Assembly: GCF_026262505.1 (NCBI RefSeq)
Contig: NC_067207.1
Location: forward strand, 8,958,082 to 9,022,081
DNA: 64,000 bases
Origin: Trichomonas vaginalis G3
Lineage: Eukaryota; Parabasalia; Trichomonadida; Trichomonadidae
Reading direction: 5' to 3'
The position numbers and the translations under genes are program-made. The notes below the pieces were generated by a model. The model made no database searches. It worked only from the letters and a program-made list of their open reading frames with translations, and was not told the origin of the DNA. Positions 1 to 9,427 of this stretch are shown here, piece after piece; position 1 is the stretch's first letter; each line of letters begins with the position of its first letter.

Positions 1-61
1 CAGTTTTCATCTAATTGGTGTCGCACATTCTTTTCCATGAAAAATCGTCTCTCATTTCAAT

Positions 62-1110
62 TAAGGGTTTCGTTTTGCTAAAATTGTCACTTTTATAGCA
101 TATTTGTTTTTGGATGTTTTGCGAAACCAAAAAAAAAACTATGATATACAATGTGTGTGTAAAGAAAATACTTTATTTACTAGTTAAAAAATCATTTGGT
201 ATTGATCAAGTTATTTTTTCTGGATAAGATATTATATGGATAATTGGATAGAAAATACAATTATATAATCTTGTACCTGGTTTAATTAAGCTAATTGTCA
301 GAAACTTGTAATTTTTATGAATTTCAGATTTTCTTTTCATTACTGCTTTTCTTAATAGGTCAAGTTCTTATTTACGTTATAAAGTATGATATTTACAAAT
401 ATCAAGTTATCATGTTTTTTGAGAAATTATAAGAAACAAACAAAAATGAAAAAGATAGGAATAGCAATGAATAGTGATGTGGGTATAGAAAATGTAAGAG
501 ATATGAATGCAAAGCAATCAGTATTTAGGATATTGACCATAGATTTCGAAAAAAAAAGCTGCATATTGAGCGAAAACTATGATTATATTATAAGGCTGTC
601 ATTTAAAGCATAATGAAACTATTCCCTTTTCATTTTAATCGAATAAGATAGTAAAGATTTTTGAATTAGCTAGAAACTGATGAGATGTTTTCACAAATCA
701 GATTTTTAATCTCTATAATGCATAATTCACTCAATATCTCAATTTTGATATTGCGAGATATTTTTGCTATCGTTTCGCAATTTTGACACAATAGCAAGAG
801 GGTTCTATAAGCATTATTATCAACGTAGAATCTGAATATCATATCAGAAAATGTCGCAAATCTGACATTTACCAGACCAAATAGCAAAAATAATTGAATA
901 CTTTTCGCAAAAACTTTAAAAATCGATAAAAATATGAAATATAGATATTAAAGAGACTTTTATATAATATTCATAAAGATTTTCCAAAAATATGATACCG
1001 CAAAATTAAAAAAGTGACGTCTTGAGTGGAGTCAAAGGTCGAAATTGCTAGCTAAATGTTTTTTTAGCGAAATTGCGTATTGTACGTTTTTTTCGCAAAA
1101 CGAAACCCTT
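62..1110. mobile_element. Non-autonomous TIR element A with 8-bp target duplication
   Basis: The sequence AAGGGTTTCGTTTTGC at 63-78 returns inverted at 1095-1110. ATTTCAAT stands directly outside both ends (54-61 and 1111-1118) and looks like an 8-bp target-site duplication. The inside is AT-rich and has only short random reading frames, with no transposase, so this is a MITE-like passenger. An 8-bp duplication is typical of hAT elements, but I did not recognise the terminal sequence, so the superfamily is inference. Confidence 0.65.
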
Positions 1111-1201
1111 ATTTCAATAAAAAAAGATCAATTGAATGTTGGAAGATAGCTATAGGAGTAGGGGTAATTTTAGCTAAAAGTGACACACCTGTAAAAAGTG
1201 A

Positions 1202-1236
1202 CACACCCGTGAAGGGTGTGATTACCGATCGGTAAT
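1202..1236. repeat. Adjacent hairpin and perfect 16-bp palindrome
   Basis: CACACCC at 1202-1208 pairs with GGGTGTG at 1214-1220 across a 5-nt loop. ATTACCGATCGGTAAT at 1221-1236 follows directly and is a perfect palindrome. Both are inside element B near its left end. Confidence 0.8.
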
Positions 1237-1298
1237 TTCGACAGTTTAGAATTTAAAATTTTTTATGGAACTGTTGCGAGTTTCATAAAGAATTTAAG

Positions 1299-1431
1299 GA
1301 ATATAAGCAAAGATTTGAATCAAAATCTTAGACCTAAGCCGCTCGATTCGCTCGCGGCTTCCGCGAATTACAGATCAGCAAAGATTTGAATCAAAATCTT
1401 CGAACTAAGCCGATCGCTTCGCTCGCGGCTT
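1299..1431. repeat. Tandem duplication with GC-rich hairpins
   Basis: A segment starting AGCAAAGATTTGAATCAAAA occurs twice. Each copy ends in a GC-rich hairpin, AAGCCGC..GCGGCTT at 1336-1360 and AAGCCG..CGGCTT at 1407-1431. The CG-rich hairpins contrast sharply with the surrounding AT-rich DNA. Confidence 0.75.
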
Positions 1432-1535
1432 TCTTTATTATTTTAAATTTGCATATTTCCATCAAAAGTTCATAAGGTAAAAAATTTCGTTTATTTTTAC
1501 TCAGAAAAAAAAGGTTTTTGATAATAAATTTATTT

Positions 1536-2004
1536 TATTTCGAAAAAGTAGCAATAATCGTAAAAGGGTATTGATAGGCTTGCTAAAGTAACTAATTTTA
1601 GCTGTCAAATACTTTTGTATTTTGAAGTAAATTAGTATAAATTTGTTTTTACTTTTATTTCGAAAAAGTAGCAATAATCGTAAAAGGGTATTGATAGGCT
1701 TGCTAAAGTAACTAATTTTAGCTGTCAAATACTTTTGTATTTTGAAGTAAATTAGTATAAATTTGTTTTTACTTTTATTTCGAAAAAGTAACAATAATCG
1801 TAAAAGGGTATTGATAGGCTTGCTAAAGTAACTAATTTTAGCTGTCAAATACTTTTGTATTTTGAAGTAAATTAGTATAAATTTGTTTTTACTTTTATTT
1901 CGAAAAAGTAACAATAATCGTAAAAGGCTATTGATAGGCTTGCTAAAGTAACTAATTTTAGCTGTCAAATACTTTTGTATTTTGAAGTAAATTAATATAA
2001 ATTT
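1536..2004. repeat. 120-bp minisatellite, about four copies
   Basis: A unit beginning ATTTCGAAAAAGTA repeats at 120-bp steps from about 1537, 1657, 1777 and 1897 with only a few base differences, and a decayed edge follows. The near identity shows recent expansion. The long minus-strand reading frame across it is a by-product of the period being a multiple of three. Confidence 0.9.
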
Positions 2005-2397
2005 GATATTATTTTAACTCCCTTTGAAAACCTCAATTTTCCATACAGAGGGAACGGGAATAGCATCCAATATTCCCTGAGAATGGTTGCGCATTCTCAG
2101 TTCCCTCTATATTTCGAACGAAGCTCTCATCGGTCTTTTTTTTTAATACTAAACGTTTTTTCCCCTGTCACTTTTAGCTAAAATTTGGGTTTGCCATAGC
2201 TATAGCTTCAATTCATACAACGTATCATTTCTTGGAATGAAATTTCCCGAAATCAATGTATAATTCGAATTAATTGATTCCAAAAACGAAGTTAAACGAT
2301 TGAATTTCGGCTCAATGTTATTTTGCGATTTCAAAATTCTTAAATGCAAAGAATAAATTAATTTTGTTTCTTCCGGATTGGATTTACTCATACTCAT

Positions 2398-3034
2398 ATG
2401 TAAGGAATTTTCGAAAGTTAATTATTAACTAGCAGAAACAGGTTGTTATTATGAAACTACTAATGTAAAGTGTGGTGGGCTCATAAATTAACTGATGATC
2501 ATGTTTTTAAATTTTGTTCAAATCTTGTTTCATTATATAGTGAATTTCATTGACTATTCTTATACAAATATGATACTGATGAAAGCAGTATCATTGTTGT
2601 ATAGTGTCATCATCAAAATTAATTGAGAAATATGTTTCATTATGTTTCTTGTAATTCCTTCTAAACTCTGGCATACATGCACTTTCTAGTTATAAATTCT
2701 AGAATAGATGCAAATTATATGTAAATTACAATTGCTATTCCTGTAATTATGTTATAAATATCTTTTGAAATATGCTAATCTCTCAACTTTTCTGATAACT
2801 AACTAATTTCAAATCTTGAGAAGTAAAGATCTCTTCTATAATTTAGGATTAAATACGAAATTCATTATAAAACATAACAAAATTGAGAAATTCCATAATA
2901 CATAAGTAGTCATTCCAACAAGAAATCCAAAGGTTGGTATCCATAAAGCGAAAATGTGCCAGATTCATTTCTTATTTTAAAACTGACATTTGACATCAAC
3001 AAATTTGAGGTAAAAATAATCAATTTGATTTTTG
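2398..3034. other. AT-rich spacer upstream of the coatomer gene
   Basis: About 640 bases of AT-rich DNA. I see no coding potential or repeat here apart from the likely promoter region of the downstream gene at its right end. Confidence 0.6.
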
Positions 3035-3040
3035 GCACTT
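3035..3040 (+). promoter_or_regulatory. Initiator-like motif of the coatomer gene
   Basis: GCACTT, with the presumed start base at 3037, lies 14 nt before the ATG. It departs from the trichomonad TCA(C/T)(A/T) consensus at the first base but has the usual spacing and T-rich downstream tract. Confidence 0.4.
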
Positions 3041-3050
3041 TTTTGCAATA

Positions 3051-5753
3051 ATGGAGGACGTTTCCCCTTTCCTTTGCCCACCAGAGGAGAATAAAAATCC
3101 AAAGTGGGACGAAATAGAGGGCGGATTAACAATTTCTGCAAAAACGGAAGTTCAAATTAGCTCTCTTCGCAAGCTTATTCAATATTCAGTTTCTGGAGAA
3201 AAAATTCCAGAAGCTGCTCTCATGGGAGTTATCACAAATCTTTCAGCATCCAAAAACCACGACGTTAAGAAACTACTTTACTTATTCTACGAAATCTGCG
3301 AGACACGTGATAGAAAAGGCAATCTTAAGCCAGAATTTCGCCTCATTTGTGATGGTATTAGAAAAGATTTAACACATCCAAACGAATATATTCGCGCTGC
3401 AGCTCTTAGATTCATGTCCAGATTCCATGAAAAAGAATTAATTAATACACTTGTTCCTTTTGTCACCAAATCTCTTGACCATCATAATGCATACGTAAGG
3501 CGTCATGCTGTCGTTGCAATTGGCCGAATTCATCAACGCTGGCCCGAAATCGCACCAGATGCACAAGAAGACATTGCAGAACTCCTCAAGACAGAGAAAG
3601 ATCCTGCATGCATGCGTGTATCTTTCCTTGTCTTATGCGACATTTCTCGTGATCTTGCAGCTACTTTTCTCAATGAAATTCTTGACGAATCAGTATTACA
3701 TCTTTCGCAGCCAATGCAACTTACAGCTGTTACTCTCATCAAGAGCCTTTGCAATGACTCACGTAAAGGCGCTTATCTCCCTGCTCTTATCGAACTTCTC
3801 GATTCCCCATCAACAGCTGTAAAAATCGAAGCAGCAATTACACTTCTCAATTTATCTACATCAGCTACAGCTTCTCAAACAAGCTTCTCTGTTCTTTGCC
3901 AGATTATGCAGACAATTCCTAACTCTACATTGCAGCTTAGCCTTGCAGAACAGATCGAGCGCCTCATCCCAGCCCATCCAAGCATCGCTCAGCTCATGGT
4001 TGGTGAACTTATCGTTGCAATGAAGTCAAAAGGCATCAGAGCAACAGTTCTCAACATGATAAAGAAACTTACGAACGCTACGAACGTAAAAACTATCGTT
4101 CAAGGCCTCATCAACCACTACAAAACTCAAGAATTATTACGTCAGAAGGAAAACGAAGCCAAAGACGCTTACGAGTTCATGGCTCTCATTCTCACTACAT
4201 TACGTTCGATCTCATCTACTTATCCTGCAACTTTAAGCATGATTTACGATGCAGTTAAAACAACATTGATAGAAAACAACTTGGCGATATCATACGAGTC
4301 ATTAATGCTTGTTAGAGATTACATGTTCGCTAATCCTGATCAGGCTGACCGTGTTTGTATCCAAATAGAAAATATCTTACCGTTTGTACAGAGTCCTCGT
4401 ATACTTAGAGGCCTTTCTTATCTTATATCCCTATCAACAACGCGTCCAGAATCAGCTGAAGCTATTATTGGAGCTTACTTTGCAAGAGAAAAGGCAGCAT
4501 TAGACCCAGAAACGGAGCAATCAGCACCACAAACATCTACAATGATTGGATCTGATGGAACATACGTAACCGTTGAACAGTCGGCCGCTCCTTCCAAATC
4601 TGGTTCAAAGCATTTAATTTGGTTCGAAAAGGGCATTAATATCTTTGTTGGTGCTTCACTTGCTATGGTATTGGCTAGAATATGCATCAGATTCCCAGAT
4701 CAAGCTCCAATTGAGAAATGTCTCGGATTTATTGAGTCAATTTTACTCAGAAAGAACGCAGTAACACAAGAAAAGCACTTACTTCTTGCCCATGCTGCTA
4801 TTTTCCACCGCAATGATCCAGAATACAAGATTGCTCTCCTCGATAACGTCAAGCATGCTTTCGCAGACATAATCGACAACGACAAGAAGGAGTTCGAAGA
4901 TAAGTCACCGAAAGCAAACCAGAAAATCTTCACTTCACCTGACCAAAGATTATCTTTCAGTTCACTTCTCGGTCGCAAATTTGACCAGGCAGGTCCTGCA
5001 GCTGCAAATGCCAAGAATGCTTCATTAAAGATCCAAGAAGAGACACAAGAAGAAAAATCGAAGAAATCATTGGTTGTTTTGTCCGGAACATGCGATCCAA
5101 TCTTCTCCGAATGCACTATGAAGCCAGGCAAGTTCGATATTTTGCTCGAAATCAATCTCCTCAACCAGACATTATCCAATTTATTAAATGTCAAAGTTGA
5201 GTTGTATTGCAGTGGCAAACTTGAGCTTGTTGATAAACCAAGTACAATCACATTGCCAGCCCAGCAATCCGATCAAATTATTTGCTCGATCAAAGCTACA
5301 TCAGCCGAAGCCGGCAGAATTTACGGCAACATCCTCTATGATATCGAAAATGTTGAAGAACGTCAGTTAATTCCACTCTCACCGATCACAATTACTCCAG
5401 ATAACTACATGATACCACTTAAGGTCGATTCCATCAAGTACAGAGAGAAATGGGAGATGTTTGAGTGGGAAAAGAAGATAACGATCAGTTCAACATTGTC
5501 AATTAAAGAGATCATTACAAGATATCAAGAGAAAGGAAAGATGCATCTAATGAACGAGTTCGATGATAATGCTTCTTGGGCAACAGTTAATTTGTGCGCA
5601 ACTTCGATGTTTGATGAAGACGTTTTACTCAATATCTCTCTCGAAAAGACAGATAACGGAACTACTGAAGGATACATGAGATTGAGATGCGCTTCACAGC
5701 CAATGGCTATTGCATTCTCAAGATTATTAATGTCAATTAACTTGAATCAATAA
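3051..5753 (+). CDS. Coatomer subunit beta (beta-COP)
   Basis: The 900-residue protein is a core subunit of the COPI coat that drives retrograde Golgi-to-ER and intra-Golgi transport. Residues about 20-500 form adaptin-type HEAT repeats, including the beta-COP signature DLTHPNEYIRAAALRF. A loose linker follows near residues 480-520. The C-terminal appendage region (about 665-900) reads VLSGTCDPIF, FGxI-like GNILYDIENVEE and MFEWEKKITI, which parallels the coatomer beta C-terminal domain and separates it from AP-complex beta adaptins. The length is close to the usual 950. The ATG at 3051 follows an initiator-like motif by 14 nt, and the stop overlaps TAAA, a trichomonad polyadenylation signal. 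No introns are apparent. The assignment rests on remembered family motifs. Confidence 0.9.
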   Translation: MEDVSPFLCPPEENKNPKWDEIEGGLTISAKTEVQISSLRKLIQYSVSGEKIPEAALMGVITNLSASKNHDVKKLLYLFYEICETRDRKGNLKPEFRLICDGIRKDLTHPNEYIRAAALRFMSRFHEKELINTLVPFVTKSLDHHNAYVRRHAVVAIGRIHQRWPEIAPDAQEDIAELLKTEKDPACMRVSFLVLCDISRDLAATFLNEILDESVLHLSQPMQLTAVTLIKSLCNDSRKGAYLPALIELLDSPSTAVKIEAAITLLNLSTSATASQTSFSVLCQIMQTIPNSTLQLSLAEQIERLIPAHPSIAQLMVGELIVAMKSKGIRATVLNMIKKLTNATNVKTIVQGLINHYKTQELLRQKENEAKDAYEFMALILTTLRSISSTYPATLSMIYDAVKTTLIENNLAISYESLMLVRDYMFANPDQADRVCIQIENILPFVQSPRILRGLSYLISLSTTRPESAEAIIGAYFAREKAALDPETEQSAPQTSTMIGSDGTYVTVEQSAAPSKSGSKHLIWFEKGINIFVGASLAMVLARICIRFPDQAPIEKCLGFIESILLRKNAVTQEKHLLLAHAAIFHRNDPEYKIALLDNVKHAFADIIDNDKKEFEDKSPKANQKIFTSPDQRLSFSSLLGRKFDQAGPAAANAKNASLKIQEETQEEKSKKSLVVLSGTCDPIFSECTMKPGKFDILLEINLLNQTLSNLLNVKVELYCSGKLELVDKPSTITLPAQQSDQIICSIKATSAEAGRIYGNILYDIENVEERQLIPLSPITITPDNYMIPLKVDSIKYREKWEMFEWEKKITISSTLSIKEIITRYQEKGKMHLMNEFDDNASWATVNLCATSMFDEDVLLNISLEKTDNGTTEGYMRLRCASQPMAIAFSRLLMSINLNQ

Positions 5754-5922
5754 ATAAAAAATATTGACGTTTTTTATTTTTTGAAATTTATATTTTATTT
5801 TGTCTATATATGACTGACTTATTTGGAATATGTACAGATTTCTCATGAATTTTGAACCTCGTTTCAGTCAAAATGTAGTAAATGATGTTTACATCAATTT
5901 TTTGATTTAAAATGTGGAAATC

Positions 5923-6137
5923 TTAAGGGTGCACTTACCAGTTTCTGGCATGCTCGCATGATATCAATATGTCTTTATTCTAATTGCAAAAAAACATATA
6001 ACAGCAAAAAAAAGGTACTATGTAGTGATATAAAATAACTTTTTCTCAAAAAAAAAACTTTTTATCATAGAAAATTTGGATAAAAAGCTAGGGTGTCAAA
6101 AAAATTGAGAGAATGTCAGAAAGTGGAAAGTGCACCC
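5923..6137. mobile_element. Short MITE C with GGGTGCACTT termini
   Basis: TTAAGGGTGCACTTACCA at 5923-5940 returns inverted with two changes as TGGAAAGTGCACCC at about 6124-6137. The 215-bp interior is non-coding and AT-rich. The left end is identical over 12 bases to that of the larger element at 21166-22214, so the two probably belong to one family. Confidence 0.6.
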
Positions 6138-6472
6138 ATGATATATAAAAGAAGAAATTAGTTTGTTTTATGGTGAAATCTACTTTGTAATACAGAAAGT
6201 ATCAATGTTGAGAGTAATTAGGGCGTAGGAAAGCCAGATCGTTTCACTCAGCTTTTGTTCTCTCGTTTATTGCATTTGTGATTGTTAACGATGGATAACT
6301 TATAGGAGTGTGCTTTCGCTCTTTAAACATTGTTTCATATTAATTGGCTTGACACGCAGTTTTTTGTGTCAAATTAAGGGTCAACGGTATATTTTCAATA
6401 CTATTCAAAAATTGAATCGATTTTTTTGAGCTTCTTGGTTAACGAAATCCAAAAATTATATTAAAAGTGTAA

Positions 6473-7710
6473 TAAACAGAAATTCGTCAAAAGTGACAGC
6501 TCTCAATTTTTTGACATTTGTAAATTCTAAATTGAATGAGAAAAATGAAATAATACTAAGCATAATACAATATTCTAGATTTAATTATAATTAGGAAAAG
6601 TTCGTTTTGAAAGTACTTTTCATAGGCATATAGAATGAAATCTTCTGAAAAATAATATCACATAAACTCATATTATTTTCTAATATATAACTATTTTATA
6701 TAAAAATCAAATTCCATGATCTTAAAAGCGAAGGATAAACCTCAAAATTTACGAATATAATGAGTGGGAATATAATGCTTATCTATCATAAAACCATATG
6801 AAATATCAATTTTTGCTTTACGCCTAATTTTTGACGACAATTAGCAAAAAATGTTAAATGTTAACACTCAGTCCATTTGAATATGAAAATAAAATTGACT
6901 TTGATTAAATGTTTTTATTTATCATGCAATTCTTCTTGCGACCAAAGATTTGAATAAAAGTTCAAAAAATAAGATAGCTTAAAAAATAATATACGGTAGT
7001 GTTTACTAATAGATGAATAGTATATAAATTCTATTAAAATGGATTTGATCCAAAAAAATATAAAACCAAAAATAATTGTTATAATTTAAATGAAGAAGTA
7101 ATTTAAAACGATTTTATTTATGATCAAGTTTTATATATTTTTGGATCAAATCCATTTTAATAGAATTTATATACTATTCATCTATTAGTAAACACTACCG
7201 TATATTATTTTTAAGCTATCTTATTTTTGAACTTTTATTCAAATCTTTGGTCGCAAGAAGAATTGCATGATAAATAAAAACATTTAATCAAAGTCAATTT
7301 TATTTTTCATATTCAAATGGACTGAGTGTTAACATTTAACATTTTTTGCTAATTGTCGTCAAAAATTAGGCGTAAAGCAAAAATTGATATTTCATATGGT
7401 TTTATGATAGATAAGCATTATATTCCCACTCATTATATTCGTAAATTTTGAGGTTTATCCTTCGCTTTTAAGATCATGGAATTTGATTTTTATATAAAAT
7501 AGTTATATATTAGAAAATAATATGAGTTTATGTGATATTATTTTTCAGAAGATTTTGTGTTCTTCTTCAAAATTTTATTTTTTATTAAAAAGAATCTTTA
7601 CAAAATATACATTTACTTTAATTAATATTTAAAAACGTGCTCTATCAAAAGTTCCAAAAATTCAATAGTTTAGCTTTTCTGAGGTGTCACTTTTGATGAA
7701 TTTCTGTTTA
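6473..7710. mobile_element. Palindromic TIR element D
   Basis: A 26-bp terminal repeat at 6473-6498 (begins TAAACAGAAATTC, ends AAAAGTGACA) returns inverted at 7685-7710 with one mismatch. Inside it, 6638-7066 and 7128-7555 are near-perfect inverted arms of about 429 bp around a 61-bp spacer. No protein is encoded. TA at both outer ends would fit a Tc1/mariner-type target duplication, but the superfamily is inference. A related single-arm piece lies at 34586-34895. Confidence 0.8.
6638..7555. repeat. Long inverted repeat, 429-bp arms with 61-bp spacer
   Basis: The left arm (6638-7066) and right arm (7128-7555) are reverse complements with few differences. They are near identical, so they are either recent or kept alike by gene conversion. 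Transcripts through here would form a long double-stranded hairpin. Confidence 0.88.
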
Positions 7711-7843
7711 CAACAAAAGCAGCATGTAAATATGATATCAAATCACAATCTATAATTAGATATGGGTATTACCATATTAATTTTGAACATTAGCGATAGC
7801 TTTCGCTTGGCCGGACCGCGGACCTTTCATAAGTCATATCACT

Positions 7844-7848
7844 TCACT
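7844..7848 (+). promoter_or_regulatory. Initiator TCACT upstream of the interrupted gene
   Basis: TCACT followed by a T-rich run, with the presumed start base at 7846, lies 14 nt before the ATG at 7860. It matches the trichomonad initiator consensus TCA(C/T)(A/T). Confidence 0.6.
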
Positions 7849-7859
7849 TTTTTTTCTTG

Positions 7860-8834
7860 ATGGAATTTAATTTTTCTCCTCAAGACTTTCAAAATATGCT
7901 ATATTATAAAACTGATGACTATTGTACAATAGAGAATCAAGGGGTTAAATATACAGTTAGTATGCCTTTTGCAACAATGGCATTTTTCAAAATTTCTGCT
8001 GCTTACAGAGCTGATATGGCATGCAGATCTTACCAAATTAATATTCAACTTGAAACTGATGAAGAAAAACAATTCCTCAATTCATTACTTACAAAAGGTA
8101 CAATAATTTCTCAAAATGCTACTTTAGAACTCCTCTCATCGCTTTCTAATATTGCACTCAAATTGCAATGCAACTCACTAATCAATTATATTATTGATTA
8201 TACAAATTCGATTCCAACATCCGTATAAATTTTCCAAAAAATCTTTGAATTCACGAGCAGGTTAGGAAATTACTCTCAAGTATTAGATTATTTGCTAAAT
8301 TCGTTCAATACACATAACGAAGATGACCTTGCAAAAGCTTTAGTTACCTTTGGCCAAAAATTTGCAATGGATCTACTAACTTCTTCAAAATTAACAGTTA
8401 ACAATGAAAACCAAGTTGCAACAGTTATAATGAAGATGATTGAAGCAGATAAATCATATACAGGCACTTTAGAATGCATCTATCGCGAATGGCTTTCAGA
8501 AAATAAGCTGAAAGAGCTCTACGAATTTGTTACAAAAGAAAAACTATATACAAAGTTGTTGCATTTTTATAGAGCATTGGAAGCCATGAAAAACTCAAGA
8601 CCAATTTATTTCAAAGCGCAATATTTAAGAAATGTTGTGATTCATAAAATTAAATACAATGAATCCATAGTTAATGTTGCTGTAATATCTTCAAATTCTC
8701 CTGATGACAGAAGTGAACTTATGAATGGAGGATATTTCCCTCGTACTTGCCTTGTTGGATCAAACTATATATTTATTGGTGCTTATAAAGCAGCAAACAA
8801 ATCTGATTTAAGTACAGAATATATTCAATATTAA
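7860..8834 (+). pseudogene. Unrecognised host gene interrupted by an in-frame stop
   Basis: The first part, 7860-8228, encodes 122 residues starting MEFNFSPQDFQNML that loosely recall the BTB-like N-terminal regions common in trichomonad protein families. After the TAA at 8226-8228 the same frame stays open to 8834 for about 200 more residues, with no change of base composition. The simplest reading is one gene of about 325 codons with a premature stop, that is, a young pseudogene. A sequencing error, a stop read-through or a shortened functional protein cannot be excluded. A good initiator TCACT at 7844-7848 suggests it was transcribed. I do not recognise the C-terminal part, and the BTB suggestion is weak. 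Confidence 0.6.
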
Positions 8835-9338
8835 TATTCTCTAAAATAAGAATAAAATTTTGATATTTTCTTTTGGTTATATTTTATTTCATCTCCACTT
8901 AATTGAATCATAAAATAAGCATTCCCGAATAGATGTTACATATTTTCGGCTATCATAATAGCAAATCCCCTCAAAACCCTATTTGAACCCATCAGATAAT
9001 TTGAACCCACCCAATTTGGAATCGTTATAACATAAAGGTAATAGACTAATAAGAATGAATTCTTCAACACATGAGTCTGAAATCTAAACATCTTTAAAAA
9101 TATGCATTATTACAGCAACAGAAACTTGAAAAATGAGAAAATTGAAATCAAAATCTTATAAAATTAGATATAAATCTCAATCCCAGCTATCTTCCTAAAT
9201 ACCTTTTGGTTGTATTACTTATTTTTGATTGTTCAATGTGTGGGTTGTTGATTAGATTGTTATCATAGTAAGAAATGAATTTTAGTCAAAAATTACATTA
9301 AAAATCAATGTATTGCTGAATATATAGGAGAACAGCCT
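8835..9338. other. AT-rich spacer
   Basis: About 500 bases with no coding sequence, repeat or RNA gene that I can support. Confidence 0.6.
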
Positions 9339-9427
9339 AATGGACACAAAAGTTGTGCTCAGCCAGCAACTAAAAAGTGCCAAGATTTTGGTTGAGAAAT
9401 TTACATAATTCCGATTTCAAGTTTCTA

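Larger units (their letters stand above)
1148..2207. mobile_element. Non-autonomous TIR element B carrying a minisatellite
   Basis: TTTTAGCTAAAAGTGACA at about 1169-1186 is repeated inverted at about 2166-2183. Weaker inverted similarity continues outward to AGCTATAG at about 1148 and about 2207. The interior holds stacked palindromes (1202-1236), two GC-rich hairpins (1336-1360, 1407-1431) and about four copies of a 120-bp tandem repeat. There is no transposase. The boundaries are approximate because the outer TIR is imperfect and no clear target duplication was seen. Confidence 0.5.

Noticed and set aside
386-613. 75-codon frame inside element A
   Set aside because: Random AT-rich composition, inside a non-coding TIR element, no initiator.
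1501-1968. 155-codon minus-strand frame
   Set aside because: It is a translation of the 120-bp minisatellite, whose period is a multiple of three.
3051-5753. AP-complex beta adaptin instead of beta-COP
   Set aside because: The DLTHPNEYIRAAALRF block and the LSG.CDP appendage start are those of beta-COP.
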